64,000 nucleotides of DNA from Streptomyces sp. P9-A4 (GCF_036634195.1 NZ_JAZIFY010000002.1:620001-684000); one strand, 5' to 3'; numbered from the stretch's first letter, positions 8,846 through 18,257 are shown. Translations and numbers: made by a program. The notes: generated from the sequence alone by a model not told the origin.

Positions 8846-9871
8846 ATGAACACACTCCGCACCCGCCACGTCGCCACCGCCCGGCTGACCCAGCGGATCA
8901 CCGACGTCCGCGACGAGGGCGAGGTCGTCCTCTTCGTCCACGGCAACGTCTCGTCCTCCGCGTTCTGGCACACCACCCTGACCACGCTGCCGGACCGCTA
9001 CCGCCCCATCGCCGTCGACCTGCGCGGCTTCGGCGGCACCGACCCGCTGCCCGTCGACGCCACCCGGGGCGTACGGGACTACGCCGACGACCTCGCCGCG
9101 CTCCTGGAGGCACTCGGTGTCGACCGGGCGCACCTGGTCGGCTGGTCCATGGGCGGCGGCGTGGTGATGCAGTTCCTCCGCGACCACCCGGCCGCGGTCC
9201 GCTCCCTGACCCTGGTCAGCCCGGTCTCGCCGTACGGCTTCGGCGGCACGCGCGGCGTGGACGGTGTCCTCAACTCGGCCGATGGCGCCGGTTCGGGCGG
9301 CGGCACCGCCAACCCCGAGTTCGTGCGCCTGCTCGCCGAGGGCGACCGCGGCGAGGACTCCCCGCTCTCCCCGCGCTCCGTCCTCGCCACCTGCTACGTC
9401 AAGCCGCCGCTGCGCCCCGCGCACGAGGACGCGTATGTCGAGGCCATGCTCACCACCCGCACCGGCGACGACCACTATCCGGGTGACAGCAAGCCGTCCG
9501 AGGCCTGGCCCGGCATCTCGCCCGGCACCCGCGGGGTGCTCAACTGTCTCGCCCCGACCCACTTCCGCGTCGACGACCTGCACCTGATCGGCCCCAAGCC
9601 GCCGATCCTGTGGATACGCGGTGAGGACGACGTCATCGTCGCCGACGCCTCGATGTTCGACCTGGCGCACCTCGGCGCGGTCGGCGCCGTACCGGGGTGG
9701 GACGGGACCCCGGCGCAGCCGATGGTCGCGCAGACGCGGCACGTCCTCGACCGGTACGCGGCGGCGGGCGGGAACGTGCGGGAGGTCGCCGTCGCCGGTG
9801 CGGGGCACTCGGTCCACCTGGAACGCCCCGAGGAGTTCGGCGCGGCGCTGATCGAGGTCCTGACGGCATGA
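8846..9871 (+). CDS. Alpha/beta hydrolase
   Basis: This 341-residue cytoplasmic alpha/beta-hydrolase shows EVVLFVHGNVSSSAFWH (oxyanion HG), DLRGFGGTD and LVGWSMGGG with nucleophile Ser101. A late acid is likely in WIRGEDDVIVAD and histidine in AGAGHSVHLERPEEF. These patterns fit the haloalkane dehalogenase/hydrolase branch. It follows the secreted hydrolase by 10 bases and overlaps the next gene by ATGA, so the three are probably co-transcribed. Substrate unknown. Confidence 0.9.
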   Translation: MNTLRTRHVATARLTQRITDVRDEGEVVLFVHGNVSSSAFWHTTLTTLPDRYRPIAVDLRGFGGTDPLPVDATRGVRDYADDLAALLEALGVDRAHLVGWSMGGGVVMQFLRDHPAAVRSLTLVSPVSPYGFGGTRGVDGVLNSADGAGSGGGTANPEFVRLLAEGDRGEDSPLSPRSVLATCYVKPPLRPAHEDAYVEAMLTTRTGDDHYPGDSKPSEAWPGISPGTRGVLNCLAPTHFRVDDLHLIGPKPPILWIRGEDDVIVADASMFDLAHLGAVGAVPGWDGTPAQPMVAQTRHVLDRYAAAGGNVREVAVAGAGHSVHLERPEEFGAALIEVLTA

Positions 9872-11322
9872 CCGTACGCACCACCCGGCAGGGCGCGGTC
9901 CGCGGCCGCGCCCTGCCCGACGGAGTCACCTCGTTCCTCGGCATCCCGTACGCGGCCCCGCCCTTCGGCGACCTGCGGTTCCGCGCGCCGGCCCCGCCCG
10001 AGCCCTGGACGGGCGTCCGCGACGCCACGGCGTACGGCCCGACGCCGCCGCACGCCCCCTATGCGCCCCCGTTCGACGCCCTCATTCCGGACGACGTCGC
10101 CGAGGGGGAGGAGTGCCTCAACCTCAACATCTGGACGCCGGACCCGGAGCGGGGCGCCGGGCTGCCCGTGATGGTGTGGCTGCACGGCGGGGCGTTCACC
10201 AACGGGGCGGGCTCGGTGTCCGCGTACGACGGCGGCGCCTTCGCCCGCGACGGCGTCGTCTGCGTCACCCTCAACTACCGGCTGGGCGCCGACGGCTTCC
10301 TGCGCCTGCCCGGCCGCCCCGACAACCGCGGCCTGCTCGACCAGATCGCCGCCCTGCGCTGGATCCAGGAGAACATCGACGCGTTCGGCGGCGACCCCGA
10401 ACGGGTGACCGTCTTCGGCGAGTCGGCCGGCGCCATGAGCATCGGCGTGCTCCTGACCGACCCGGCGGCCCGGGGGCTGTTCCGGAGGGCGATCCTGCAG
10501 TCCGGCGCCTGCCACCACTTCCTGCGCCCGGCCTCCGCCGAGCTGGTCACGGCCCGGCTGGCGGCGAAGCTGGGCATCGACCCGACCCCGGAGGCCTTCG
10601 CCGCCGTCCCGCTGCCCGAGCTCCTCCCCGCACAGGCGGAGTTGCGCGGCGAACTGAACGCGCGCCCCGACCCGGCGCTCTGGGGCGAGGCGGCACTCAA
10701 CATGATGCCGTTCGAGCCGGTGGCGCCCGGCCTCGCCCTCCCCGGACCCGACTGCGGGATCGACCTGCTCATCGGCAGCAACCGCGAGGAGTACCGCCTC
10801 TTCCTCGTCCCGACCGGGCGCCTGGACCTCGTCCCCGCCGCCACCCTCGACGCCCTCACCGCGGCCTACGGCCTCGACCCGGCCGAGGCCCTCCCCGTCT
10901 ACGCCGCCGCCCGGCCCGGCGCCACGCCGGGCGAACTCCTCGACGCGGTGGCCACCGACTGGTTCTACCGCATGCCGGCCGTCCGGCTCGCCGAGGCGGT
11001 CCCGGGCTCGTACCTCTACGAGTTCTCCTGGCGCTCCCCCCGCTTCGACGGGGCGCTCGGCGCCTGCCACGCCCTGGAACTCCCCTTCGTCTTCGACCGC
11101 CTCCAGGACCCGGCCTACGCCCCCCTGCTCGGCGCCGACCCGCCGCAGGCGCTCGCGGACGCCCTGCACGGGGCGTGGGTCTCCTTCGCGAAGACGGGCG
11201 ACCCCGGCTGGCAGTCGTACGAACCCGCGACCCGTACGGCGATGGACTTCACGATGCCGGGCCCCGCCCAGGTCAGTGATCCGCGAGCCCACGAACGGAG
11301 GCTGTGGGACGACGTGCGCTGA
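9868..11322 (+). CDS. Type B carboxylesterase
   Basis: This 484-residue protein of the carboxylesterase/lipase (COesterase) family has EECLNLNIWTPD, the oxyanion loop VWLHGGAFTNGAGS and nucleophile Ser186 in VFGESAGAMS. A later GACHALELPFVFD gives the catalytic histidine region. Length fits bacterial para-nitrobenzyl esterases. ATG at 9868 overlaps the preceding stop (ATGA). No signal peptide is visible. With its two neighbours it suggests degradation of an ester or lipid outside and inside the cell. Confidence 0.93.
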   Translation: MTVRTTRQGAVRGRALPDGVTSFLGIPYAAPPFGDLRFRAPAPPEPWTGVRDATAYGPTPPHAPYAPPFDALIPDDVAEGEECLNLNIWTPDPERGAGLPVMVWLHGGAFTNGAGSVSAYDGGAFARDGVVCVTLNYRLGADGFLRLPGRPDNRGLLDQIAALRWIQENIDAFGGDPERVTVFGESAGAMSIGVLLTDPAARGLFRRAILQSGACHHFLRPASAELVTARLAAKLGIDPTPEAFAAVPLPELLPAQAELRGELNARPDPALWGEAALNMMPFEPVAPGLALPGPDCGIDLLIGSNREEYRLFLVPTGRLDLVPAATLDALTAAYGLDPAEALPVYAAARPGATPGELLDAVATDWFYRMPAVRLAEAVPGSYLYEFSWRSPRFDGALGACHALELPFVFDRLQDPAYAPLLGADPPQALADALHGAWVSFAKTGDPGWQSYEPATRTAMDFTMPGPAQVSDPRAHERRLWDDVR

Positions 11323-11502
11323 CATGAATGCGCCCCGCAATGCGCGCGCCGCACGCCTTCTCTGCGCGGTCGCGCAACAAGGTGGCACAACGGACCCGTG
11401 CGCTCGCCGAATCAAGTGAATCCGGCGGCGCGTGTGTTGATAGGACTATGACGTCGGGGCACGCTCCCTCCCAGCGGTTCTCACCCGTTGAGAGGGATGG
11501 GC

Positions 11503-14223
11503 ATGACGACCCAAGTCACCGAGTCCGAGCTGGAAACCCTGCTCCATGGCGCACTCCGCGCCAAGGGGGCGGGCGAGCGCTGGGCCACCGAGTCGAACGA
11601 GAGCTGGTGCCGGGTGGCGCCACGCTCCGGGACCGGGCCGGCCCAGGGCTGGAAGCTGCACGTGTCGGCGACGGCCGCCTCCGCCCCGGCGGTGCTCGAG
11701 AAGGCCCTGGACGTCCTGCTCAAGGACGGCTCGGCGTTCAAGTTCGCCCGCTCGCTGGAGCAGGTGAGCGCCCTCAACACCCGTGCCACGCCCCGCGGAA
11801 GCTCGGGCAAGTTCATCACGGTCTACCCGGCCTCCGACGCCGACGCGGCCCGCCTCGCGCAGGACCTCCACGCGGTGACCGAGGGGATGGCGGGACCCCG
11901 CATCCTGTCCGACCAGCCGTACGCCCCCAACAGCCTGGTGCACTACCGCTACGGCGCCTTCGTCGGGCGGCGGCGCCTCTCGGACGAGGGGCTGATGGTC
12001 TGGTACATCGAGGACCCCGACGGCAACCCCGTGGAGGACAAGCGGACCGGCCGGTACGCGCCGCCGGCGTGGGCGGTCAGCCCCTTCCCCGACTCCGTGC
12101 CCGTCGCACCGCCGAAGACGGAGACGCCGCGGCGCCCGGTCGTGCTCGGCGGCCGGTTCTCGGTGCGGGAGGCGATCCGGCACACCAACAAGGGTGGCGT
12201 CTACCGAGGCACCGACGTCGGGACCGGCGCCCCCGTCGTCATCAAGGAGACCCGGCCCCACGTGGAGGCCGACGCCTCCGGCAACGACGTCCGCGACTGG
12301 CTGCGCACCGAGGCCCGGACCCTGGAGAAGCTCAAGGGCACGGGGCTCGCACCGGAGCCGCTCGCGATGTTCGAGCACGGCGGACACCTGTTCCTGGCCC
12401 AGGAGGAAGTGCCGGGGATCCCCCTGCGCAACTGGGTCGCCGAGCACTTCCGCGACACCGGCGCCGCACGCTACCGCACCGACGCGCTGGCCCAGGCCGG
12501 ACGCCTGGTGGACCTCGTCGAGGCGGCCCACGCCCGAGGCTGCGTGCTGCGCGACTTCACCCCCGCCAACGTGATGGTCCGCCCCGACGGCGCACTGCGC
12601 CTCATCGACCTGGAGCTCGCCGTCCTCGCCGACGACGCCGCCCTCCCGACCCGCGTCGGCACGCCCGGCTTCAGTCCCCCCGAGCGCCTGGTGGACGCGC
12701 CCGTCTCCCCGACCGGCGACTACTACAGCCTCGGCGCGACGCTGTGCTTCGTCCTGACCGGCAAGGTACCGGCCCTGCTGGAGGAGAAGCCCGCCACCCG
12801 GCCCGCGGAGGACCGGCTCGGTGAGTGGCTGGACGCCTGCGCCGCCCCCCTGGAGCTGCCCGACGGCCTGCGCACGATGATCCTCGGACTGATGAAGGAC
12901 GACCCCGCCGCGCGCTGGGACCCGGCCCGGGCGCGGGACGCGCTCCGGGAGAGCGGTACGAGGAGTGGCACCGAGAGGGGACGTGGCGAGACTGGTCGTA
13001 CGGCCGCGGCTCGCAGCGGCCCGACGGGCACCGAAGCCACCGACACGGACACCGGCACCGACCCGGTCGACGTCGCCGTGGCCGGCATCGTGGAGCACCT
13101 CGTCGACTCCATGACACCCGACGACGACCTGCGGCTGTGGCCCGTGTCCGTCAAGGCCGGGGAGACCGACGCCTGCATCGTGCAGCAGGGCGCGGCCGGT
13201 GTGCTGTCCGTCCTGACACGCTACTTCGAGCTCACCGAAGACCCCCGCCTCCCGGAGCTGATCGCCACCGCGGGCCGCTGGATCGCGGACCGCACCGACA
13301 CCCGCTCCACACGGCCCGGCCTGCACTTCGGCGGCCGCGGCACGGCCTGGGCGCTGTACGAGGCCGGGCGCGCCGTCGACGACCGGGCGCTCATCGACCA
13401 CGCCCTGGCCCTGGCCCTCGCGCCGCAGGAGTCGACGCCCAGCCACGACATCACCCATGGCTCGGCGGGCAGCGGAATGGCCGCTGCCCACCTGTGGCAC
13501 CGCACCGGCGATCCACGCTTCGCCGAGCGGGTCGCCGATGCCGCCGACCGGCTGGCCGCCGCGGCCCGGCGCGAGCCGTCCGGGGTGAGCTGGCCGGTGC
13601 CCGCCGAGGCCGTGGTCGAGGAGGCCGGCAAGCGCTACCTGGGCTTCGCCCACGGCACCGCCGGCATCGGCTGCTTCCTCTTGGAGGCCGCCGCCGTCAC
13701 CAGGAACCCGGAGCACCGGGAACTGGCCCTGGCGGCGGGCGAGCTCCTCGTGACGCACGCCGTCACCGTCGGCGAGGCGGCCCAGTGGCCGGCCCAGGCC
13801 ACGGACGTACCGACGGCACCGTACTGGTGCCACGGCTCCGCCGGCATCGGCTCGTTCCTCGTCCGGCTGTGGCGGGCGACCGGCGACGAACGGTTCCGTG
13901 ACCTCGCCGTCGGTGGCACCCGAGCCGTGGTCGAGCGCGCCTCCCGCGCCGCCGTCACGCAATGCCATGGACTGGCGGGCAACGGCGACTTCCTCCTCGA
14001 CATGGCCGAGGCCACCGGCGACCCCGCCCACCGGGCGCGGGCCGAGGAGCTGGCCCGCCTCATCGTCTCCGAACGGTCCCACCGCGGCAGCCACGTCGTC
14101 TTCCCCAACGAGTACGGGGACGTCTCGACGAGCTGGAGCGACGGATCGGCGGGAATCCTGGCGTTCCTCCTGAGGGTCCGCCACACACAGCCCCGGCACT
14201 GGATGGTTCAGCGACCGGTCTGA
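11503..14223 (+). CDS. Class IV lanthipeptide synthetase (LanL)
   Basis: This 906-residue synthetase has an N-terminal phosphoserine/threonine lyase domain (about 1-200), a Ser/Thr kinase-like domain (about 210-480; Lys248 in VVIKE, Asp351 in LRDFTPANV, Asp369 in LIDLE) and a LanC-like cyclase (about 530-890). The cyclase keeps the zinc ligands Cys776 (YWCHG) and Cys821-His822 (TQCHG), which separates class IV LanL from zinc-less class III enzymes. It dehydrates Ser/Thr and forms thioether rings in the precursor encoded 49 bases downstream. The ATG at 11503 is preceded by GAGAGGG. A linker at about 485-520 is Thr/Arg-rich. Confidence 0.93.
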   Translation: MTTQVTESELETLLHGALRAKGAGERWATESNESWCRVAPRSGTGPAQGWKLHVSATAASAPAVLEKALDVLLKDGSAFKFARSLEQVSALNTRATPRGSSGKFITVYPASDADAARLAQDLHAVTEGMAGPRILSDQPYAPNSLVHYRYGAFVGRRRLSDEGLMVWYIEDPDGNPVEDKRTGRYAPPAWAVSPFPDSVPVAPPKTETPRRPVVLGGRFSVREAIRHTNKGGVYRGTDVGTGAPVVIKETRPHVEADASGNDVRDWLRTEARTLEKLKGTGLAPEPLAMFEHGGHLFLAQEEVPGIPLRNWVAEHFRDTGAARYRTDALAQAGRLVDLVEAAHARGCVLRDFTPANVMVRPDGALRLIDLELAVLADDAALPTRVGTPGFSPPERLVDAPVSPTGDYYSLGATLCFVLTGKVPALLEEKPATRPAEDRLGEWLDACAAPLELPDGLRTMILGLMKDDPAARWDPARARDALRESGTRSGTERGRGETGRTAAARSGPTGTEATDTDTGTDPVDVAVAGIVEHLVDSMTPDDDLRLWPVSVKAGETDACIVQQGAAGVLSVLTRYFELTEDPRLPELIATAGRWIADRTDTRSTRPGLHFGGRGTAWALYEAGRAVDDRALIDHALALALAPQESTPSHDITHGSAGSGMAAAHLWHRTGDPRFAERVADAADRLAAAARREPSGVSWPVPAEAVVEEAGKRYLGFAHGTAGIGCFLLEAAAVTRNPEHRELALAAGELLVTHAVTVGEAAQWPAQATDVPTAPYWCHGSAGIGSFLVRLWRATGDERFRDLAVGGTRAVVERASRAAVTQCHGLAGNGDFLLDMAEATGDPAHRARAEELARLIVSERSHRGSHVVFPNEYGDVSTSWSDGSAGILAFLLRVRHTQPRHWMVQRPV

Positions 14224-14272
14224 GCGGCAGGAGCCCCTGCCGCCACGTGTCACACAAGAGAAGGAGATTGTC

Positions 14273-14428
14273 ATGGAGAACCAGGACCTCGAGCTGCTGG
14301 CCCACCTGCACGCCCTTCCGGAGACCGACCCGGTCGGCGTCGACGGCGACTCGTTCAGCGGAACGTGCGCGTGCGTCGGCCTGCTGACGCTCCTCAACAC
14401 CATCTGTATCGGTATCAGCTGCGCGTAA
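14273..14428 (+). CDS. Lanthipeptide precursor peptide, venezuelin-like
   Basis: This 51-residue peptide has a leader MENQDLELLAHLHALPET and then a core around GTCACVGLL...CIGISCA. In the C-terminal part Ser/Thr are at 27, 29, 31, 39, 43 and 49 and Cys at 32, 34, 45 and 50, enough for up to four thioether rings. Leader and core closely resemble venezuelin-type class IV precursors. A strong AAGGAG lies 7 bases before the ATG. No protease gene for leader removal is present in the cluster. Confidence 0.93.
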   Translation: MENQDLELLAHLHALPETDPVGVDGDSFSGTCACVGLLTLLNTICIGISCA

Positions 14429-14442
14429 CACCGAAGCACCCC

Positions 14443-14478
14443 CCGGCCGGTGGTTGCCACGAGGCAGCCGCCGGCCGG
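14443..14478 (+). terminator. Hairpin after precursor gene, likely attenuator
   Basis: Arms 14443-14458 and 14463-14478 pair over 16 bp with two G-U wobbles around the loop ACGA. It lies 15 bases after the precursor stop and before the transporter genes. Such a hairpin would end most transcripts after the precursor and stabilise its mRNA, giving more substrate than transporter. Confidence 0.75.
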
Positions 14479-14542
14479 AGCGGGCTCCGGCTCCGTGCGG
14501 ACGACGCGGAAGAGGACGAGGAAGAGGACGAGGACGAGACCC

Positions 14543-15631
14543 ATGCAGCCATCCGCAGGTGACGACGCACTCGCCGCAGCCGCCCTCCTGACCGCCGAGG
14601 TCACCGGCCCCCGCCCGGGGGAGTCTCCGCACGACCCCGGCCCCGACCCCGACCCCGGATACGCGATCAGCACGCGCGGTCTGGTGAAGAGCTACCCGGG
14701 CCCGGACGGGACCACCGTCGACGCGGTCCGCGGCCTCGACCTCGACGTGCGCCGGGGCGAGACCTTCGCCTTCCTCGGCCCCAACGGCGCGGGCAAGTCC
14801 ACCACCATCGCCCTGCTGTGCGCCCTCGCCCGCCCCACCTCCGGTCACGCCACCGTGGCCGGCTTCGACGTGGCCACCCGGCCGCACGACGTGCGGCGCC
14901 AGGTCGGCATCCTGTTCCAGCACAGTGCCCTCGACCCGGACCTGACCGTCGAGCAGAACCTGCGCATCCACGCCCGGCTGTACGGGCTGCCCCGCCGCGA
15001 CGTGCGCAGGCGGACCGCCGAGGTGCTCGAACCCGCCGGGCTGACCGACCGGCGGCGGTTCCCCGTACGCGCCCTGTCGGGCGGCATGCGGCGACGCCTG
15101 GAGATCGCCCGCCAGTTGCTGCACTCCCCGAGCGTGCTGTTCCTGGACGAGCCGACGACCGGGCTCGACCCGCACGCGCGCGCCGAGATCTGGGAGCACC
15201 TGCGGGCCCTGCGCGACCGGCTCGGCAGCACCCTCTTCGTCACCACCCACTACCTGGAGGAGGCGGAGAACTGCGACCGGATCGCGATCATCGACGGGGG
15301 CCGTCTGGTCGCGCAGGGCACGCCGCACGGACTCAAGGCGGAGATCGGAGACGACCGGGTGGTGTTGCGCACCAGTGACGACGGGCGGGCGCGGAAGGTC
15401 GTCGCCCAGGCGGCGCCGCCGGACCACCCCGTCACGGTGGACGCCGACGGCACGTGGCTGCGGGTGCCCGACGGCAGCGCGTGGATCCCGCGCCTGTGCG
15501 CGGCGCTGGAGGCGCACGGCATCGCGGTGCACGCCGCCTCCGCCACCCCGCCCACGCTCGACGACGTCTTCTTCCACCACACCGGCCGCAGCATCACCAC
15601 CGCCCCCGCCGCGATCGGAGGCGGCCGATGA
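14543..15631 (+). CDS. ABC transporter ATP-binding protein (lanthipeptide export)
   Basis: This 362-residue ATPase has Walker A GPNGAGKST, Q-loop LFQHSALDPDLTVEQN, signature ALSGGMRRRLEIARQ, Walker B VLFLDEPTTGLD and the H-loop TTHYLEEAE. It is of the DrrA/CcmA type with a C-terminal regulatory tail ending PTLDDVFFHHTGR. A Pro/Asp-rich tract precedes the domain. It overlaps the permease gene by ATGA. It should energise export of, or immunity to, the lanthipeptide. Confidence 0.93.
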   Translation: MQPSAGDDALAAAALLTAEVTGPRPGESPHDPGPDPDPGYAISTRGLVKSYPGPDGTTVDAVRGLDLDVRRGETFAFLGPNGAGKSTTIALLCALARPTSGHATVAGFDVATRPHDVRRQVGILFQHSALDPDLTVEQNLRIHARLYGLPRRDVRRRTAEVLEPAGLTDRRRFPVRALSGGMRRRLEIARQLLHSPSVLFLDEPTTGLDPHARAEIWEHLRALRDRLGSTLFVTTHYLEEAENCDRIAIIDGGRLVAQGTPHGLKAEIGDDRVVLRTSDDGRARKVVAQAAPPDHPVTVDADGTWLRVPDGSAWIPRLCAALEAHGIAVHAASATPPTLDDVFFHHTGRSITTAPAAIGGGR

Positions 15632-16482
15632 CCGCCCTCACCCTCCAGGCGCCCGAGGCCACCGAGCGGGGGCGGTCGCCCCGGCTGCGTCACGAACTGC
15701 GGGCGATCCACGCCCTGGTCCACCGCGATCTGCTGCGCCTGGCCTGCCAGCGCTCCCACACCGCGCTGGTCCTGCTGCAGCCGGTGCTCTACCTCTTCGC
15801 GCTCGGCGGCGGGCTCGCCACCCTCATCCCCGCCGCCTCACTGGGCACCGGCTACCAGACGTACCTCTTCCCCGGCGTGCTCATGATGACGGTGCAGACC
15901 CCGGCCATCATGGTGGGGATCCGGCTGATCACCGACCGGCAGAGCGGCTACCTGCGTGAGCTCCTTATGGCCCCCGTCAGCCGCTCCACCCTGCTCCTGG
16001 GCAGCTGCGCCGGCGGCACCCTCGTCGCCGCGGTGCAGGGCGCCGTCCTGCTCAGCCTGGCCGGCGCGGTCGGCCTGCCGTACGACCCGGCGCTCCTGCT
16101 GCTGCTCCTCGGCGGCATGCTCCTGGCCTCGTTCGCCCTCACCAGCATGACCCTGGCGCTGTCGGTGACGCTGCGCAGCCCCGAGCTGTTCCACACGCTC
16201 CTCAGCCTGCTGATGATGCCCCTGCTGTTCCTCTCCGGCGCCTTCTTCCCGCTGGAGTCCATGCCGGGCTGGGCCCGCGGCCTGGCGACCGTCAATCCGC
16301 TCGCGTACGGGGTGGACCTGCTGCGGCGCTGCATCGCCCTGCGGGTCCCGGACCAGGCGGCCGTCGGCGGCATCGAATGGGCGGGTCGGCAGCCCCCGCT
16401 GCTCCTGGAGGCCGGGCTGCTCCTCGCCGTCGGAGGCCTGACCCTGCTGTGGGCCGCCCGCCGCTTCAGCCGTCCGGAGTGA
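15628..16482 (+). CDS. ABC-2 type permease (lanthipeptide export)
   Basis: This 284-residue membrane protein of the ABC-2 (DrrB-like) type has six predicted hydrophobic segments. It carries the conserved QSGYLRELLMAPVSR loop and PLLFLSGAFFPLESMPGWA before the last segments. Its ATG overlaps the stop of the ATPase gene. It forms the membrane channel of the export/immunity system; the cluster ends right after it at a strong terminator. Confidence 0.92.
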   Translation: MTALTLQAPEATERGRSPRLRHELRAIHALVHRDLLRLACQRSHTALVLLQPVLYLFALGGGLATLIPAASLGTGYQTYLFPGVLMMTVQTPAIMVGIRLITDRQSGYLRELLMAPVSRSTLLLGSCAGGTLVAAVQGAVLLSLAGAVGLPYDPALLLLLLGGMLLASFALTSMTLALSVTLRSPELFHTLLSLLMMPLLFLSGAFFPLESMPGWARGLATVNPLAYGVDLLRRCIALRVPDQAAVGGIEWAGRQPPLLLEAGLLLAVGGLTLLWAARRFSRPE

Positions 16483-16494
16483 CCAGCACCCTCT

Positions 16495-16547
16495 CCCCGC
16501 ACGCCCGCGCGGCCCGCCCGACCGGCGGGCCGCGCGGGCGTGCGGGG
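16495..16547 (+). terminator. Terminator of the lanthipeptide cluster
   Basis: A perfect 24-bp inverted repeat (16495-16518 and 16524-16547) with a 5-base loop starts 13 bases after the permease stop. There is no U-tract, as is usual for Streptomyces terminators. The following 260 bases hold only the upstream region of the amino acid permease. Confidence 0.9.
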
Positions 16548-16807
16548 GTAAAGCGCGGGAAAAGTCCTGGTCGGACCGCTGCGGTTCCCGCACGGAGTGT
16601 TTACGGCGTCTTATCGCGTTCCTAGCGCCCTCGGGCCTCGTTCCGGCATCCTGGAACGACGGATTCCGCAGCGGGAGGGGCATTGACCTGCGGTTCCGCC
16701 CGAGCTTCCATTCAGGCCGGGAGCCACGGACCCCACTGACACCGGACGCCTCGGAGGCGATACCGCTCCCGTTCAGATACACCGCTCGCACCGATCGGAA
16801 CCGCCTG

Positions 16808-18205
16808 ATGACGGACACCCTCAGCGCACCGCACGCGTTGGCCCCCCAGACCGGCCCCGTGCCGCAGAAACTCAAGCGCTCCATCGGTGTCGTGGGCGGC
16901 ACCCTGCTCACGCTGTCGTGCGTGACACCCGCCTCGACCCTCTTCGTGGTCGTCCCGGACCTGTTCGACGGCGTCGGCACGTACGCGGCCCTGACCATCG
17001 CCATCGGCTCTCAGCTCTGTATCGGCGTGGCGTTCTGCTACTCCGAGCTCGGCACCCTGATCCCGAGCGCGGGCGGCGAGTACGCCATCGTCTCCACCCT
17101 CGCGGGCCGCCTGGCCGGCTGGCTGGTCTTCGTACTGTCCCTGCTGGTCGTGATGATCGTGCCACCGGTGATCGCCATGGGGACCGCCGACTACCTCGCG
17201 CCGCTCGTGCACATCCCGGCCCCGCTGGCCGGCGCCGGCGTCATGGTCCTCGCCACCCTCGCCGGTCTGCTCGACCTGCGGGCCAACGCCTGGATCACCG
17301 GCATCTTCCTCGTCCTGGAGGTCGTCGCCGCCGGCATCGTCGCGATCCTCGGCTTCTCCCACTCCCAGCGGGGCGTCGGCGCCCTCGTCCACGGCCAGGT
17401 CGCGTCCGCCGGCGGCGGACACTCGCTCGTCACCGGCGCCATGGTCGTGTCCGGCCTCGCCATCGCCCTCTTCGTCACCCAGGGCTTCTCGACGGCCGTC
17501 TACCTCTCCGAGGAGCTGGAGAACCCGCGCCGCACGGTGGCCCGCACCGTGCTCGCCACGCTCGCCATCTCCACCGCCGTGATCCTGGTGCCCGTCGTCG
17601 CGATCACCCTCGGCGCCGGCGACCTGGAGACCCTCACCGGCGGAGACATCAGCGGCATGATCGCCGCGTGGTCCAACTCGGCCGTCGGTACCTTCATCAG
17701 TCTCTGCGTCGCCCTGGCGATCATCAACGCAGGCATCGTCATGGTCATCCAGAACTCCCGCGTCCTGTTCGCCTCCGCCCGCGACAAGGCCTGGCCGGAG
17801 CCCGTCAACAACGCCCTGTCCCGGCTCGGCCGCTTCGGCTCCCCGTGGGTGGCCACCCTGGCCGTCGGCGTGCCGGGCGCGGCCCTGTGCTTCGTGAACC
17901 TCGACACCCTGTACGGCGTCACCGGCGTCTCCGTCACCGGCATGTACCTGCTGGTCGCGGTGGCCGCCCTGTTCAGCCGCCGGGGCGCGCACCGCGAGAT
18001 CGCGGCCTGGCGCATGCCGCTGTGGCCGGCCGTGCCGCTCCTGCTCATCGGCGTCCTCGCGTACGTCCTGTACATGCAGGACACCAAGTACCTGGTATGG
18101 ACCGGCGGCATCACGGCCGCCGCCACCCTCTACTGGGCCCTGTACCTGCGCCCCCGGCGGGACACCCGCTGGCTGGTCAGCATCCCGGAGGACGAGCAGC
18201 TCTGA
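16808..18205 (+). CDS. APC family amino acid permease
   Basis: This 465-residue protein has about 12 membrane segments and the APC start KRSIGVVGGTLLTLSCVTPA, followed by GGEYAIVSTLAGRLAGW and the TM6-7 region FVTQGFSTAVYLSEELENPRR typical of amino acid/polyamine transporters. Uptake of an amino acid by proton or sodium coupling is expected; the substrate is not evident. It is monocistronic, between two strong terminators. Confidence 0.9.
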   Translation: MTDTLSAPHALAPQTGPVPQKLKRSIGVVGGTLLTLSCVTPASTLFVVVPDLFDGVGTYAALTIAIGSQLCIGVAFCYSELGTLIPSAGGEYAIVSTLAGRLAGWLVFVLSLLVVMIVPPVIAMGTADYLAPLVHIPAPLAGAGVMVLATLAGLLDLRANAWITGIFLVLEVVAAGIVAILGFSHSQRGVGALVHGQVASAGGGHSLVTGAMVVSGLAIALFVTQGFSTAVYLSEELENPRRTVARTVLATLAISTAVILVPVVAITLGAGDLETLTGGDISGMIAAWSNSAVGTFISLCVALAIINAGIVMVIQNSRVLFASARDKAWPEPVNNALSRLGRFGSPWVATLAVGVPGAALCFVNLDTLYGVTGVSVTGMYLLVAVAALFSRRGAHREIAAWRMPLWPAVPLLLIGVLAYVLYMQDTKYLVWTGGITAAATLYWALYLRPRRDTRWLVSIPEDEQL

Positions 18206-18219
18206 CCTCCCCGAGGTCC

Positions 18220-18257
18220 CCGAAGGCCGGGACGGCACCAGCCGCCCCGGCCTTCGG
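18220..18257 (+). terminator. Terminator after the amino acid permease
   Basis: Arms 18220-18236 and 18241-18257 pair over 17 bp with one A-C mismatch around the loop ACCA. It starts 15 bases after the stop codon. Confidence 0.85.

Noticed and set aside
7411..8985. 524-residue minus-strand frame
   Set aside because: It is low-complexity and antisense to the secreted hydrolase; no motif.
9475..11415. 646-residue minus-strand frame
   Set aside because: It is Gly/Arg/Glu-rich, antisense to two hydrolases, with no recognisable family.
11446..14673. 1,075-residue open frame on the minus strand across the LanL gene
   Set aside because: It is Gly/Arg/Val-rich without any domain pattern and lies fully antisense to a well-supported LanL; it is a typical shadow of high-GC third-position bias.
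16712..18238. 508-residue minus-strand frame across the amino acid permease
   Set aside because: Asp/Gly/His-rich composition is that of the reverse complement of a membrane protein gene; no domain.
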